Origin: an uncultured Collinsella sp.
GTDB taxonomy: Bacteria > Actinomycetota > Coriobacteriia > Coriobacteriales > Coriobacteriaceae
Direction: 5' to 3'
Length of the DNA: 39,844 nt
Assembly: GCA_900545665.1 (NCBI GenBank)
Contig: UQZU01000018.1
Location: 1-39,844, forward strand
Below, piece by piece: positions 1-8,099 of this stretch (positions are counted from its first letter, which is position 1; every line of letters starts with the position of its first letter). Below the pieces are notes generated by a model, which was not told where the DNA came from, searched no databases, and was given only the letters and a program-made list of their open reading frames with translations. The position numbers and the translations under genes were made by a program.

Positions 1-3
1 CCC

Positions 4-225
4 GGCGTCGGTCAACGGAAAACCGGGCTGCACACAATTCCACCATCCGGCCGCGCCGCCGAAGGCCGGGCGCAAGGTTTTCGCTCGGTCAGGTCCTGGG
101 CTCGCTCGGAAAGCACATTAAGTGCTTTCCGGCTCGTGCGGAATCTACGAAAACCTTGCGCCCGGCCTTCGGCGGCGCGGCCTGCGGTGACTTTGGGGCA
201 GCCCGGTTTTCCGTTGAGCGACGCC
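4..225. repeat. 220-bp nested imperfect palindrome
   Basis: Three nested inverted repeats share nearly one centre. Outer arms 12-30 and 199-217 match over 19 nt, and pairing resumes past one mismatch to 4 and 225. Middle arms 49-83 and 148-182 match perfectly over 35 nt. The inner hairpin is GGAAAGCAC (108-116) with GTGCTTTCC (122-130). It lies about 50 bp past the stop of the minus-strand aminotransferase. No T-run follows the hairpin on either strand, so it is not an obvious simple terminator. It could be a non-autonomous mobile element or an intergenic palindromic repeat. A reading frame of about 70 codons crosses it but is only a by-product of the GC-rich arms. Confidence 0.85.
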
Positions 226-274
226 CCCACGCATAATCCTTATGTCGGTAGGCTGATGTGTTGCGTCCCGTTGG

Positions 275-1411
275 CTATAAGGTTGAAATGAAGGTGGACA
301 GGCGATTTAGGCCTTCGTCCAAATCTTGGTCGGAAACGCAGTAGCTTAGGCGGATGTGGCCTTCGGTGCCGAAACAGTCGCCCGGGACTAGGGCTACGTT
401 TGCTTCTTTGATGGCTTTGATACAGAAGTCTTCGCTGGTTAGGCCGAACTTTTTGATGCTCGGGAAAGCGTAGAAGGCGCCCGCCGGTTCCACTACGTCG
501 AGGCCCATGGCGCTTAAGGCTGCGAGCACGCGTTCGCGGCGGGCTCGGTAGACTTTGAGCATGGGGGTGGGATCGACGGTCAGGGCTCGGGCTGCGGCGT
601 CCATTTCGAAGGAGACGGCGCTCGATACTAGGTATTGGTGAGCTTTTGCGATCTCGGCGATGACGGGGGCTGCGGCTGCGAGCCAACCCAGGCGCCAGCC
701 GGTCATGGCCCAGGGCTTGGAGAAGCTCTCGATGACGACCGTCTGATCGCGAAGCTCCGGGTGATGCTGGGCAAAGCGCTCGTAGCCATCCACATAAACC
801 AGGCGGTTGTATACGTCGTCGCAGACCACGTAGATGCCCGTCTGCTCCGCCACGTGCGCCACGGCGTCGAGCGATGCCGCGTCGAGGATGCAGCCCGTAG
901 GATTGTTGGGCGTGCAGATGACGATGGCCTTGGTCGCCGGCGTCACGCAGGCACGAAGCGCCTCCTCATCAATCTGGAATTGCGCAGGCTCCGTATCCAA
1001 AAAGACCGCTTTGGCGTGGTTGGCCACGACGATGCTCTCGTACAGGCCAAAGGCCGGCGTGGGGATGATGACCTCGTCGCCGGGGTTGAGCATAGCCATG
1101 AATGTTGCCGACAGGGCCTCGGTCGCGCCGTCGGTTAGGATGACCTCGTCAGCCGAAAACGTAAGGCCCGCGTCCCCCATGTAGGCAGATAACGCCTCAC
1201 GCAGGGCGGGGCGACCGTTGTTGGGCGGATAGTGCGTGTCACCGCGGTCCAGTGCGGCGGTCACCTCGGCACTAATCACATCGGGCGTGGGAAAATCGGG
1301 CTCGCCAAGCGCAAGCGCGATGCACCCCGGATGCCGGGCGGCGAGCGCGTTAATCCGGCGGATACCGGAGGGCTTGAGCATGGCAAGCGAGGTATTCATG
1401 GACAGTCGCAT
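275..1411 (-). CDS. class I/II PLP-dependent aminotransferase
   Basis: The 378-aa product has the length and motifs of fold-type I aminotransferases of the aspartate/aromatic group, which move an amino group between an amino acid and a 2-oxo acid in the cytoplasm. Visible marks are the N-terminal ALGEPDF segment, the YPPNNGRPALREA stretch, TPNNPTG before the cofactor site, and SFSKPWAMTGWRLGW, whose Lys should bind pyridoxal phosphate; the C-terminal HIRLSYC holds the carboxylate-binding Arg. The start at 1411 is preceded by AAAGGAAAG; a Met four codons in is possible. It is transcribed away from the gene at 1505. The substrate cannot be told from sequence alone; aspartate or alanine/aromatic specificity are all possible. 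Confidence 0.9.
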   Translation of the reverse strand: MRLSMNTSLAMLKPSGIRRINALAARHPGCIALALGEPDFPTPDVISAEVTAALDRGDTHYPPNNGRPALREALSAYMGDAGLTFSADEVILTDGATEALSATFMAMLNPGDEVIIPTPAFGLYESIVVANHAKAVFLDTEPAQFQIDEEALRACVTPATKAIVICTPNNPTGCILDAASLDAVAHVAEQTGIYVVCDDVYNRLVYVDGYERFAQHHPELRDQTVVIESFSKPWAMTGWRLGWLAAAAPVIAEIAKAHQYLVSSAVSFEMDAAARALTVDPTPMLKVYRARRERVLAALSAMGLDVVEPAGAFYAFPSIKKFGLTSEDFCIKAIKEANVALVPGDCFGTEGHIRLSYCVSDQDLDEGLNRLSTFISTL

Positions 1412-1504
1412 GGCTTTCCTTTCGTAAGGGTTGCACTAGGATAGCGCGGCGTGGCGCCGCCAGACGGTGTAACCTAAACGGAAACCAACCGGAAAGGAGG
1501 CGGC

Positions 1505-2161
1505 ATGGAGACGACCGCACGCGGCGATGCACCAAAAACGTTGCAGACCATTGCGTATATCAGCATTCCCAATAGCGCCGATCTTGATTTTTTGCTCTGG
1601 GACCTGCAGGATGCCATCGCCGCCTATGCTCAGCTTTCCGGCACTGTACTCCCCCGCCCAGTCGGCTCGAAGGCAAATGACGCCGGCAGCGTTGCCGATG
1701 GCATCGTGCTGGCCATTGAAGACGTGGCTGACGATGAGACGTTGACAGCTATCGAGCAGGCGCTTGAGCGCTTTGGCAGTACGGGAGCGCGTGTCTATGC
1801 CGTGATTCGAGCCGCACAACGGGGCGCTGAGCAGGCGCGTGGGACCACCGTTCGCCTGCACAAGGCATGTGAGCGCCATAACCAATTGTGGTGTGGCGGC
1901 GTTGCCATCTGCGCCGGCAGCGGCATCGCAGCGCTTCGCCATTCCCCACGTATGGGCCTCTTGCGCCGACCGTTTTCTGAGGCCATGGACAAGCTCGTGG
2001 GCGCCGTTCGTATGGGGTGTTCCGTCGAACACGCGCAGAAGCTCGGCGGCGCCGCAACGGGTGGCGTCGACACCGACGGCATGGTGCGCGCCACGCCTGC
2101 ACTGCCCACACCGATCTGGCACGCCGTTATGAGGCATCTTGCCGAGCACTCAAACTGCTAA
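1505..2161 (+). CDS. unknown protein, possibly flavodoxin-like fold
   Basis: A 218-aa protein with a very strong ribosome site (GGAAAGGAGG, 5-6 nt before ATG). I do not recognise it firmly. The pattern is compatible with an alternating alpha/beta protein: a first hydrophobic strand (TIAYISIPNS), a central strand (VYAVIRA), and a segment LHKACERHNQLWCGGVAICAG resembling the part of small NAD(P)H-FMN reductase-like proteins where a helix is followed by a WG-G-G-type loop. There is no signal peptide or membrane segment. It is convergent with the glycosylase gene; the two stop codons interlock over 4 nt (2158-2161). The flavodoxin-like suggestion is inference; a structure prediction would decide it. 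Confidence 0.6.
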   Translation: METTARGDAPKTLQTIAYISIPNSADLDFLLWDLQDAIAAYAQLSGTVLPRPVGSKANDAGSVADGIVLAIEDVADDETLTAIEQALERFGSTGARVYAVIRAAQRGAEQARGTTVRLHKACERHNQLWCGGVAICAGSGIAALRHSPRMGLLRRPFSEAMDKLVGAVRMGCSVEHAQKLGGAATGGVDTDGMVRATPALPTPIWHAVMRHLAEHSNC

Positions 2162-2727
2162 ATCGAAAAAGCCTGCCAATCAGCGGCGCCGCTCCACCGC
2201 TCAACAAGCCGCTCCAGACGCCATGTCGCATTGGCGGGACTTGTCGAGGGCAGGACGATGGCAGGCAGCCCCGTCCGATCCTGCAAGTAGCGTTTGTAGA
2301 GTCGCCCTGCCGTGCCGCCGTTACAGACAACGGCCTCGATCGGCGCGGCATCGGTAATGCGCTCGATATGTGCCGACACAACGTTGCGAATGCTCGCGTC
2401 GCTCGAGCCCTTAATGTCGCAGCTCTCGATTGCATCCCACAGGGCTACGCCGCCGTTCAGCAGCATGGCCCGCTTGGCGGCAATGGAGGCATCGAGCGTC
2501 GCGGGCTCACCGCTTGCCAAAGGATCACCCTCGTTGGGCGGCACAGGCATACCGAGGCACGTGGCCATCACACGCCAAAAGCGATTCTGAGGGTTGCCGT
2601 AATAAAAGGCATTGGCGCGCGAAAGCACCGAGGGAAACGACCCGAGCACCAAAACGCGCGAGTGCTCGTCAAACACGGGCTCAAACCCATGCTCAATATG
2701 TTGATAGCCCTCGTCAGATACGGCCAT
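2158..2727 (-). CDS. DNA-deoxyinosine glycosylase (UDG family 6)
   Basis: The 189-aa product matches the family-6 uracil-DNA-glycosylase-like enzymes, which remove hypoxanthine (deaminated adenine) from DNA for base-excision repair. Key segments are VLGSFPSVLSRANAFYYG, the catalytic-region motif GNPQNRFWRVM near residues 44-54 with the conserved Asn, and LPSTSPAN in the C-terminal third, where the family has its Ser-Pro-Ala-Asn DNA-contact loop. The length is normal for the family. The gene starts 3 nt after the amylase stop, so translation of the two is probably coupled, although their functions are unrelated. Family membership is well supported; hypoxanthine specificity comes from knowledge of the family. 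Confidence 0.85.
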   Translation of the reverse strand: MAVSDEGYQHIEHGFEPVFDEHSRVLVLGSFPSVLSRANAFYYGNPQNRFWRVMATCLGMPVPPNEGDPLASGEPATLDASIAAKRAMLLNGGVALWDAIESCDIKGSSDASIRNVVSAHIERITDAAPIEAVVCNGGTAGRLYKRYLQDRTGLPAIVLPSTSPANATWRLERLVERWSGAADWQAFSI

Positions 2728-2730
2728 GGG

Positions 2731-4107
2731 CTAGGCTCTCAACAGATAGCGCACCTCGTAGGGTGCAAGCTCAAGGGTACCCGTCAGCTCGACCGTGGGC
2801 GCATCGTCGGCAAGCAGGTCGACGAAGGACCCGTTGAGTTCGCCGGCTCCAAAGGTATAGGGCTCGTTCACGGCATTGACCGCCACGAGCACCGTCGCGT
2901 CGTCGCAGGCGCGCTCGAACAGCAGCTGCTTGTTCTGGATCACCACGTTGCGATAGGCACCGTAGTTGAGGGCACGGGCTGCCGCGTCGTTTGCCGAGCG
3001 CAGGTGCGCGAGCTGCTTGATGAAGGCCGTCAGCTCGTTGGGCGCAGGCTCATCGAGCGCAGGTCGCAGCGCCCAGTCGCCATCGGGGCCGCCCTTTTCG
3101 CCGGCAATTCCCCACTCGCTGCCGTAGTAGACGCACGGGATGCCCGGCATGCCAAAGAGCATGCCGTAGGCGGGACGCAGGCAGAACTTGTCGGTAAGGA
3201 TGCTTGCCAGGCGCGGCACGTCGTGGTTGTCGACAAACGACAGCAGGTGCTTGCCACGGTAGATGCACCAGGGGTCGCCGCCAAACTGACGGTGCAGCGA
3301 GTGCGCGATCTCGAACATGTTGACCGAGTTAAAGCTAGAGTACAGGCCCTTGTAGCACTCGTAGTTGGTGCAGGAGTCGAGCATCTCGTCGTTGACGATC
3401 TGGTTGTAGTCGCCGTGGAGCGTCTCGCCGATCAGCACAAAGTCGGGCTTGAGCTCACGGGTAAAGGCGTGCAGGCGGCGCATAAAGTCGCGGTCGAGCA
3501 TATAGGCGACGTCCAGGCGCAGGCCGTCGACGCCAAAGACGTCGGCCCAACGGCGCACGGACTCGAGCAGGTAATCGACCACAGCGGGATTTTGCAGGTT
3601 GAGCTTCACAAGCTCAAAATGGCCTTCCCAGCCCTCGTACCAAAAGCCGTCGCCGTAGCAGGAGCCGCCGTCAAAGCTAATGTGGAACCAATCCTTGTAG
3701 GGCGAGTCCCACTTACGCTCCTGCACATCGCGGAAGGCCCAAAAGCCACGGCCGACGTGGTTGAAGACGGCGTCGAGCACCACGCGGATGCCATGGGCAT
3801 GCAGTGTGTCGCACACGGCGGCAAAGTCGGCATCCCCACCCAGGCGTCGATCGATATGGCGTAGGCTGCGCGTATCGTAGCCGTGGCTATCAGACTCGAG
3901 CGGCGGGTTGATCAGCACAGCGCCAATACCGAGTTCTTGCAGGTAGTCGGCCCATTGGGCGATTTTCATGATAGGAGCATCGGAGCTAGCTGTGGCGTTG
4001 GCAGCCTGGGCGAGCTCATCCTCGGCAACGGGGGCGGCGTTTTCGCGCGGAGCTCCGCAAAAGCCCAGCGGATAGATCTGATAGAACGTCGTCTCGTATG
4101 CCCACAT
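2731..4107 (-). CDS. GH13 alpha-amylase family glycosidase
   Basis: A 458-aa (beta/alpha)8 GH13 enzyme with all four conserved regions: DAVFNH (112-117), GLRLD with nucleophile D199, GETL with acid/base E228, and FVDNHD with D296. There is no signal peptide, so it should act in the cytoplasm on imported alpha-glucans or maltodextrins. After the barrel comes a short C-terminal beta domain ending in LAPYEVRYLLRA. The short N-terminal part and the sequence around the barrel resemble cyclomaltodextrinase/neopullulanase-type enzymes more than secreted amylases. It is followed at 3 nt by the DNA glycosylase gene. Exact bond specificity is not visible. Confidence 0.92.
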   Translation of the reverse strand: MWAYETTFYQIYPLGFCGAPRENAAPVAEDELAQAANATASSDAPIMKIAQWADYLQELGIGAVLINPPLESDSHGYDTRSLRHIDRRLGGDADFAAVCDTLHAHGIRVVLDAVFNHVGRGFWAFRDVQERKWDSPYKDWFHISFDGGSCYGDGFWYEGWEGHFELVKLNLQNPAVVDYLLESVRRWADVFGVDGLRLDVAYMLDRDFMRRLHAFTRELKPDFVLIGETLHGDYNQIVNDEMLDSCTNYECYKGLYSSFNSVNMFEIAHSLHRQFGGDPWCIYRGKHLLSFVDNHDVPRLASILTDKFCLRPAYGMLFGMPGIPCVYYGSEWGIAGEKGGPDGDWALRPALDEPAPNELTAFIKQLAHLRSANDAAARALNYGAYRNVVIQNKQLLFERACDDATVLVAVNAVNEPYTFGAGELNGSFVDLLADDAPTVELTGTLELAPYEVRYLLRA

Positions 4108-4178
4108 AGCAACCTCCCGGTAAGCTCAACACAACGACATCCATTGTATGCCCAGCTTGTATCCTCTTCCCCAAAATA

Positions 4179-4245
4179 AGTTGCGGTGGAATAGTTCCTG
4201 CTTGGGCCTTCAGAGGCCTTAAACAGGAACTATTCCACCGCAACT
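4179..4245. repeat. inverted-repeat element, copy 1
   Basis: Arms at 4180-4200 and 4224-4244 are perfect 21-bp reverse complements; one more A:T pair extends them. An inner GGCCT/AGGCC stem sits in the 23-nt loop. The left arm is identical, 21 of 21 bases, to the left arm of a second copy at 13635-13655. This copy sits between the amylase promoter side and the 3' end of the MFS gene. The shared arms with different loops mark an intergenic repeat family, possibly a REP-like or MITE-like element. Confidence 0.85.
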
Positions 4246-4260
4246 GATGAGGGAACGTGA

Positions 4261-5457
4261 TTAGGCGACAGGCTTTGCGCGGCGTATGGCCGGGAACATC
4301 ACTGTGATAGCGAGGATGACGCCCACGGCGGCGATTGCGCCACCCGCGCAGCCGATCCAGGCGATACCGGGACCCGAAACCACGGCGCCGCCGATCGCGG
4401 TACCCGTGCCAATACCGAGGTTAAACAGGCCCGAGAAGATCGACATGGCGACGGCCGATGAATCTGCCGACGTGTGCTTGATGAGCTCGGCCTGAAACGC
4501 CACGTTAAAGGCCGTGGCGCAGCAACCCCACAGTGCGCAGACGGCAAGCACTGTCACGAGCGACGATGCGGCCGGCCCCATGAGCAGCAGGGCCACCGGC
4601 ACGCCGGAGAGCGTGATAGCCAAGAACGGGAAGCGATGCCCATCGAACAGGCGGCCAAACAGCCAGCTTCCGAGCAAACCAGAGCAGCCAAACGCCGTCA
4701 GCGTCATGGTAATGGCGCCCGCATCGACGTGCGCGACCTGCGCCAGGAAGGGCTCGATATAGCTGTAGCTTGCGTAATAGCCGGTCGCCATGAAGACCGT
4801 GACTGCGTAGAGCGCGATGAGGAGCGGGTTCTTGAGCAGCTCGGGCAGCTGTTTGACGGTAAAGCGCTCACCCGCCGGCATGGCCGGGAACACCGCTGCC
4901 TGGTAGACGACCGCGATGGTTGAGAGGCCCCCGACCACGGCAAACGTCATGCGCCAGCCCACGGCCAAGCCAATGGCGCGACCGAGAGGCAGGCCAAAGA
5001 TCTGCGCGATGGACGAGCCCGTAGCGATCATGCTGATGGCGAGCGCGCCGTGGCGAGTGTCAACCAGGCGCGAGGCCATAATCGAGGCGACTGACCAGAA
5101 CACGGCATGTGCGCAAGCGACCACCAGGCGCGCGCAGACCAGGATGGGATAGGTCGGCGCCACAGCGGACAGGAACTGACCGAGCGAGAACACGGCCAGC
5201 ACGCCCAGCAGCATCCGCTTGAACTCAAAACGCGAAGCGAACATCATGAGCGGCAACGACAGCAGCATGACGCCCCAGGCATAGACCGAGATCATGATGC
5301 CCGCCTGGGCCTCGGTGAGCGAGAACGACGCGGCGATATCAGTCAAAAGGCCGATGGGCATAAACTCCGACGTGTTGAACACGAACGCACAGCAGGTGAG
5401 CCCGACGAGCGGGAGCCACTGCCTGAGCGTGATGCCGTCTTGCTTTGTTTGAGCCAT
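4261..5457 (-). CDS. MFS transporter, SotB/AraJ-like (DHA1)
   Basis: The 398-aa protein has about 12 predicted membrane segments in two six-helix halves, with the length of drug:H+ antiporter-1 permeases. The start TSEFMPIGLLTDIAASFSLTEAQAG and the helix-5 region ACAHAVFWSVASIMA closely resemble the sugar-efflux transporters SotB/YdeA and the arabinose-related AraJ. It should export a small molecule, possibly sugars or drugs, by proton antiport. Ribosome site GGAGAGG lies 9 nt before ATG. An extended -10 promoter sits 40 bp upstream. The specific substrate is unknown. Confidence 0.88.
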   Translation of the reverse strand: MAQTKQDGITLRQWLPLVGLTCCAFVFNTSEFMPIGLLTDIAASFSLTEAQAGIMISVYAWGVMLLSLPLMMFASRFEFKRMLLGVLAVFSLGQFLSAVAPTYPILVCARLVVACAHAVFWSVASIMASRLVDTRHGALAISMIATGSSIAQIFGLPLGRAIGLAVGWRMTFAVVGGLSTIAVVYQAAVFPAMPAGERFTVKQLPELLKNPLLIALYAVTVFMATGYYASYSYIEPFLAQVAHVDAGAITMTLTAFGCSGLLGSWLFGRLFDGHRFPFLAITLSGVPVALLLMGPAASSLVTVLAVCALWGCCATAFNVAFQAELIKHTSADSSAVAMSIFSGLFNLGIGTGTAIGGAVVSGPGIAWIGCAGGAIAAVGVILAITVMFPAIRRAKPVA

Positions 5458-5494
5458 ATAGGAAAACCTCTCCGATTATCTTGAGCGATGGGCG

Positions 5495-5503
5495 ATTATA
5501 GCA
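5495..5503 (-). promoter_or_regulatory. extended -10 promoter for the MFS gene
   Basis: On the minus strand the sequence reads TGCTATAAT: a perfect -10 hexamer with the TG extension. Transcription would begin near 5488, about 30 nt before the MFS start codon. No good -35 hexamer lies at 17 bp, as is common for extended -10 promoters. Confidence 0.6.
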
Positions 5504-5632
5504 ATGAGAAGTCTATAAAATGAGCAACAAAAGAATTCTTGGAAAACGATTGTTAACAGACGGCGCGCCAATTCTGCTTAGAAAGCAAGGTACGCAGGAA
5601 CTCAATGTCGAAAACGCGGCTTCATCTTCGGG

Positions 5633-6460
5633 CTATCGCGCCTGCTCGGATACGCACAAGGACACCCCCATGAGCACGTCAATTTCGAGCCAACTCGCAA
5701 CCGCACAATGAACTAGCAAAAGCAGCATATAAGCAAACGCCCCATAATAAAGTCCCTCATGCACAAGCGCCGTCACTGAAAGTGCCGACGGCAGCGCCGC
5801 ACTCGAAACTACCCATCCAACAAGAACCTGGATAGCGCAACTTGCAACCAGGTTCCATGCCACCAGCAGCGTTGCGGGACGCGCGATTTCTCTCCAGGAG
5901 GAACGAAGCACCGTGACCGAACGCATGATGTAGCGTGGTGCAAACCGAATGCCTCGTAGTCCCCTCTGCTCCACGTCCGCATCTTCAATTAACACGAATA
6001 CGAACGACGCGGAAAGAAGCGTCACGATTACTGCCACCACAAGCGAGCACAACACCCCGAGCTGACTGCTCGCAAGCGAGGCAAAGACTACAATTGCCGA
6101 TAAAATCAAGTGAACCAAATAAATTAGCAGCGCCCCAGAAATCTGGAGGGGAACCGTCGAGGCCAAGAGATAAACCGGAGGGGTTCGAGCAGGTTGCACC
6201 GTCTCTTTGGACCGGTCGACGGCAAATAATGAAAAAGCCACATTCGATAGAAGCAGGTTTAAAAAGGCCGCGACCACAGTGCAAATAAGCGTAATGGACG
6301 GGTTGATATAGGCGAGCTCAGTTGCAACGTTTGATACACCAATTTGAAGCGCGCTCATAACAAACAAGGGGATATATAACGCCATCGTGCAGCCACTCCG
6401 GCATTCCTTCGCCCGATCGCCCGATTCCAGAAAGACATTGAAGTTCTCTCGCAAGTTCAC
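5633..6460 (-). CDS. unknown polytopic membrane protein
   Basis: A 275-aa protein with about six hydrophobic stretches: residues 26-45, 50-80, 95-120, 120-155, 200-230 and 235-265. It has no recognised catalytic motif. The layout recalls the DUF975/DUF624-type integral membrane proteins of Gram-positives, but this is only an impression. The start at 6460 is GTG with a poor ribosome site; ATG at 6385 (residue 26) is an alternative and would leave only the hydrophobic core. Base composition is less GC-rich than in its neighbours. It ends 175 bp before the MFS start, so the two are unlikely to be tightly coupled. Confidence 0.6.
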   Translation of the reverse strand: MNLRENFNVFLESGDRAKECRSGCTMALYIPLFVMSALQIGVSNVATELAYINPSITLICTVVAAFLNLLLSNVAFSLFAVDRSKETVQPARTPPVYLLASTVPLQISGALLIYLVHLILSAIVVFASLASSQLGVLCSLVVAVIVTLLSASFVFVLIEDADVEQRGLRGIRFAPRYIMRSVTVLRSSWREIARPATLLVAWNLVASCAIQVLVGWVVSSAALPSALSVTALVHEGLYYGAFAYMLLLLVHCAVASWLEIDVLMGVSLCVSEQAR

Positions 6461-6550
6461 TCTATACCCGTTTTCTTACTAAGCAGGGCGAACGGGCGCC
6501 AATATAAACGCCGGTCCGCCCATCCATAATTTCTAGTTTTAACGTCCAGA

Positions 6551-7924
6551 CTAGTCTGTCCAGCCGTCGATGTAGTCGCGGTTAAGCTCAAAGTACTGCG
6601 CGGCGATATCTTTCGCCAAGGAGTACGAATTAACGAGCGGGTGCATCGCGAGGCTCTCGACAATGTCGCGCTTCGATCGGTTAACGATGCCACGCGCCAC
6701 GGTGCGCTCGTAGTACTTGACGCGACGAATCAATTCGAGGTTTCCCGCGGGCACAGAATCGGCTTCGACGCGATGCGGCACGCAGCCATCGGTGGAGATA
6801 TCGCACGTTGACTCAATGACATCTGTATCGAGAAGGCCGGGGATGGCGCCATTGTTGGGGGTGCACAGGATCATCTGCTGCGTCTTGCCAGAGCGAGCAA
6901 TATCCATGAAGCGGAGCGCGACACCTGCATATCCGCCAGCATCTTTGCCGTACACGTCAAACGTCCACGGCTTGTCGCGATGAATACCCGTCTCGGCCGC
7001 CATGTAGTTGTTTTCGCGCATTCCGTACCACTTCTCAAAGCACGCGAGGCCTTTTTCGAAGTCGTTCTCAATATCGATAGATGCAAGCTCGCTCGTCATT
7101 TCTCGATTAATTTCTTCGATTAGTTCGCCGCGCGTCTGGGGCGAAGAGAGAACGTTGGCAACGGCGCGCTCGCGATAGTAGAAATAGTATAGGTACTCAT
7201 TTGGCACGCATCCGCGATTTAGGACGAGGTCCTTCTCGAAGAACCTAAGATCTGTATGAGCATATGCCCCGTCGTCGTGGATCAAGTCGGACATGATGTC
7301 CTCGCCGTCAACCGTCACATTGCGGAAGAACGAGAGGTGGTTGAGTCCATAGCACTCGCCCTGAACCGATGCGGGATCAACGCCTTTATACTCGGCAAAC
7401 TGATGCAACATGCCCGAGGGGGCATCGCAAATGCCATAAGTAAAATCATAGCCCATATCGCGTAGGGCCTGAGATACGACGCCAGCGGGATTAGTAAAGT
7501 TAAACACCTTGACGTCCGGCTTTGCGTACTTCTTGATTAACTCGCAATACGAAGCAAGCGCAGGGACGGAGCGCATGGCAAAAGACACGCCGGCTGCGCC
7601 AGTCGTCTCTTGGCCAAGAACCCCATGCGAAAGAGCAATGCGCTCATCGCGAACGCGCATATGGTCCCCACCGACGCGAATCGTCGTGATCACGTAATCG
7701 GCGTCCTTAACGGCCTCGACTGCATCGCCCGTCAGTGAAAAATTAAGCGTGGGGCAAAGCATGCCCGAGACATGGGCGGCAAGGCCACCGTAGATGCGCA
7801 GCTTCTCGGGATCATTGTCCATAAACACAAGTTCGTCAATCCCAAGCGATGGCGCCTGCTGGGCTATGCTCTTTGCCAAAAACATGGAGCGGACGCCACC
7901 GCCACCTATGACCGTAAGTTTCAT
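6551..7924 (-). CDS. GH4 6-phospho-beta-glucosidase-type enzyme
   Basis: The 457-aa protein is a family-4 glycoside hydrolase: it opens with the NAD-binding MKLTVIGGGGVRS, then FNFTNPAG, GICDAPSG with the metal-binding Cys, and GLNHLSFF with the metal-binding His. Enzymes of this family hydrolyse phosphorylated glycosides in the cytoplasm by an NAD+- and Mn2+-dependent redox elimination. The start at 7924 was chosen because MKLTVIGGGG is the family N-terminus and a GGGGG ribosome site precedes it; a longer frame upstream is not needed. It is divergent from an RpiR regulator, with a PTS permease next to that, so a PTS-delivered beta-glucoside 6-phosphate is the likely substrate. An alpha-specific member cannot be excluded. 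Confidence 0.9.
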   Translation of the reverse strand: MKLTVIGGGGVRSMFLAKSIAQQAPSLGIDELVFMDNDPEKLRIYGGLAAHVSGMLCPTLNFSLTGDAVEAVKDADYVITTIRVGGDHMRVRDERIALSHGVLGQETTGAAGVSFAMRSVPALASYCELIKKYAKPDVKVFNFTNPAGVVSQALRDMGYDFTYGICDAPSGMLHQFAEYKGVDPASVQGECYGLNHLSFFRNVTVDGEDIMSDLIHDDGAYAHTDLRFFEKDLVLNRGCVPNEYLYYFYYRERAVANVLSSPQTRGELIEEINREMTSELASIDIENDFEKGLACFEKWYGMRENNYMAAETGIHRDKPWTFDVYGKDAGGYAGVALRFMDIARSGKTQQMILCTPNNGAIPGLLDTDVIESTCDISTDGCVPHRVEADSVPAGNLELIRRVKYYERTVARGIVNRSKRDIVESLAMHPLVNSYSLAKDIAAQYFELNRDYIDGWTD

Positions 7925-7973
7925 ATCGAAACCCCCAATTAGCACATTCAATATTGCATGGTTCGCCTGTGTT

Positions 7974-7988
7974 TGGATATTGTATCCA
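7974..7988. promoter_or_regulatory. palindrome between GH4 and rpiR, candidate operator
   Basis: TGGATA-TTG-TATCCA is a perfect 6+6 bp palindrome 50 bp upstream of the GH4 start and 112 bp upstream of the divergent regulator start. Its position suits a site for the adjacent RpiR protein, but this is inference. Confidence 0.45.
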
Positions 7989-7996
7989 GCATGGAG

Positions 7997-8089
7997 GGCC
8001 GCTTCCCGCCCCGGTTGCAAGGCGGGAAAGGAATTCCCCAAGGAGTTATTATTTACGCAACGGAAGCGGCCACACACGTCCGGCGGGAA
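7997..8089 (+). promoter_or_regulatory. possible structured leader of the rpiR gene
   Basis: TTCCCGCC at 8003-8010 can pair with GGCGGGAA at 8021-8028 and equally with a second GGCGGGAA at 8082-8089, which runs into the ribosome binding site. GGCCGCTTCC (7997-8006) can also pair with GGAAGCGGCC (8062-8071). These pairings exclude one another, so the leader could switch between an open and a closed start. This is seen as base complementarity only. Confidence 0.35.
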
Positions 8090-8099
8090 GGAAGCACCG

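Noticed and set aside
12..230. Small gene of 72 codons at the left edge
   Set aside because: It lies wholly in the long palindrome and has no ribosome site or homology signal.
2017..3864. Long open frame of 615 codons on the plus strand opposite the amylase and glycosylase genes
   Set aside because: It is the GC-rich complement of real genes; it lacks a ribosome site and any known motif, while the minus strand carries complete enzyme motifs.
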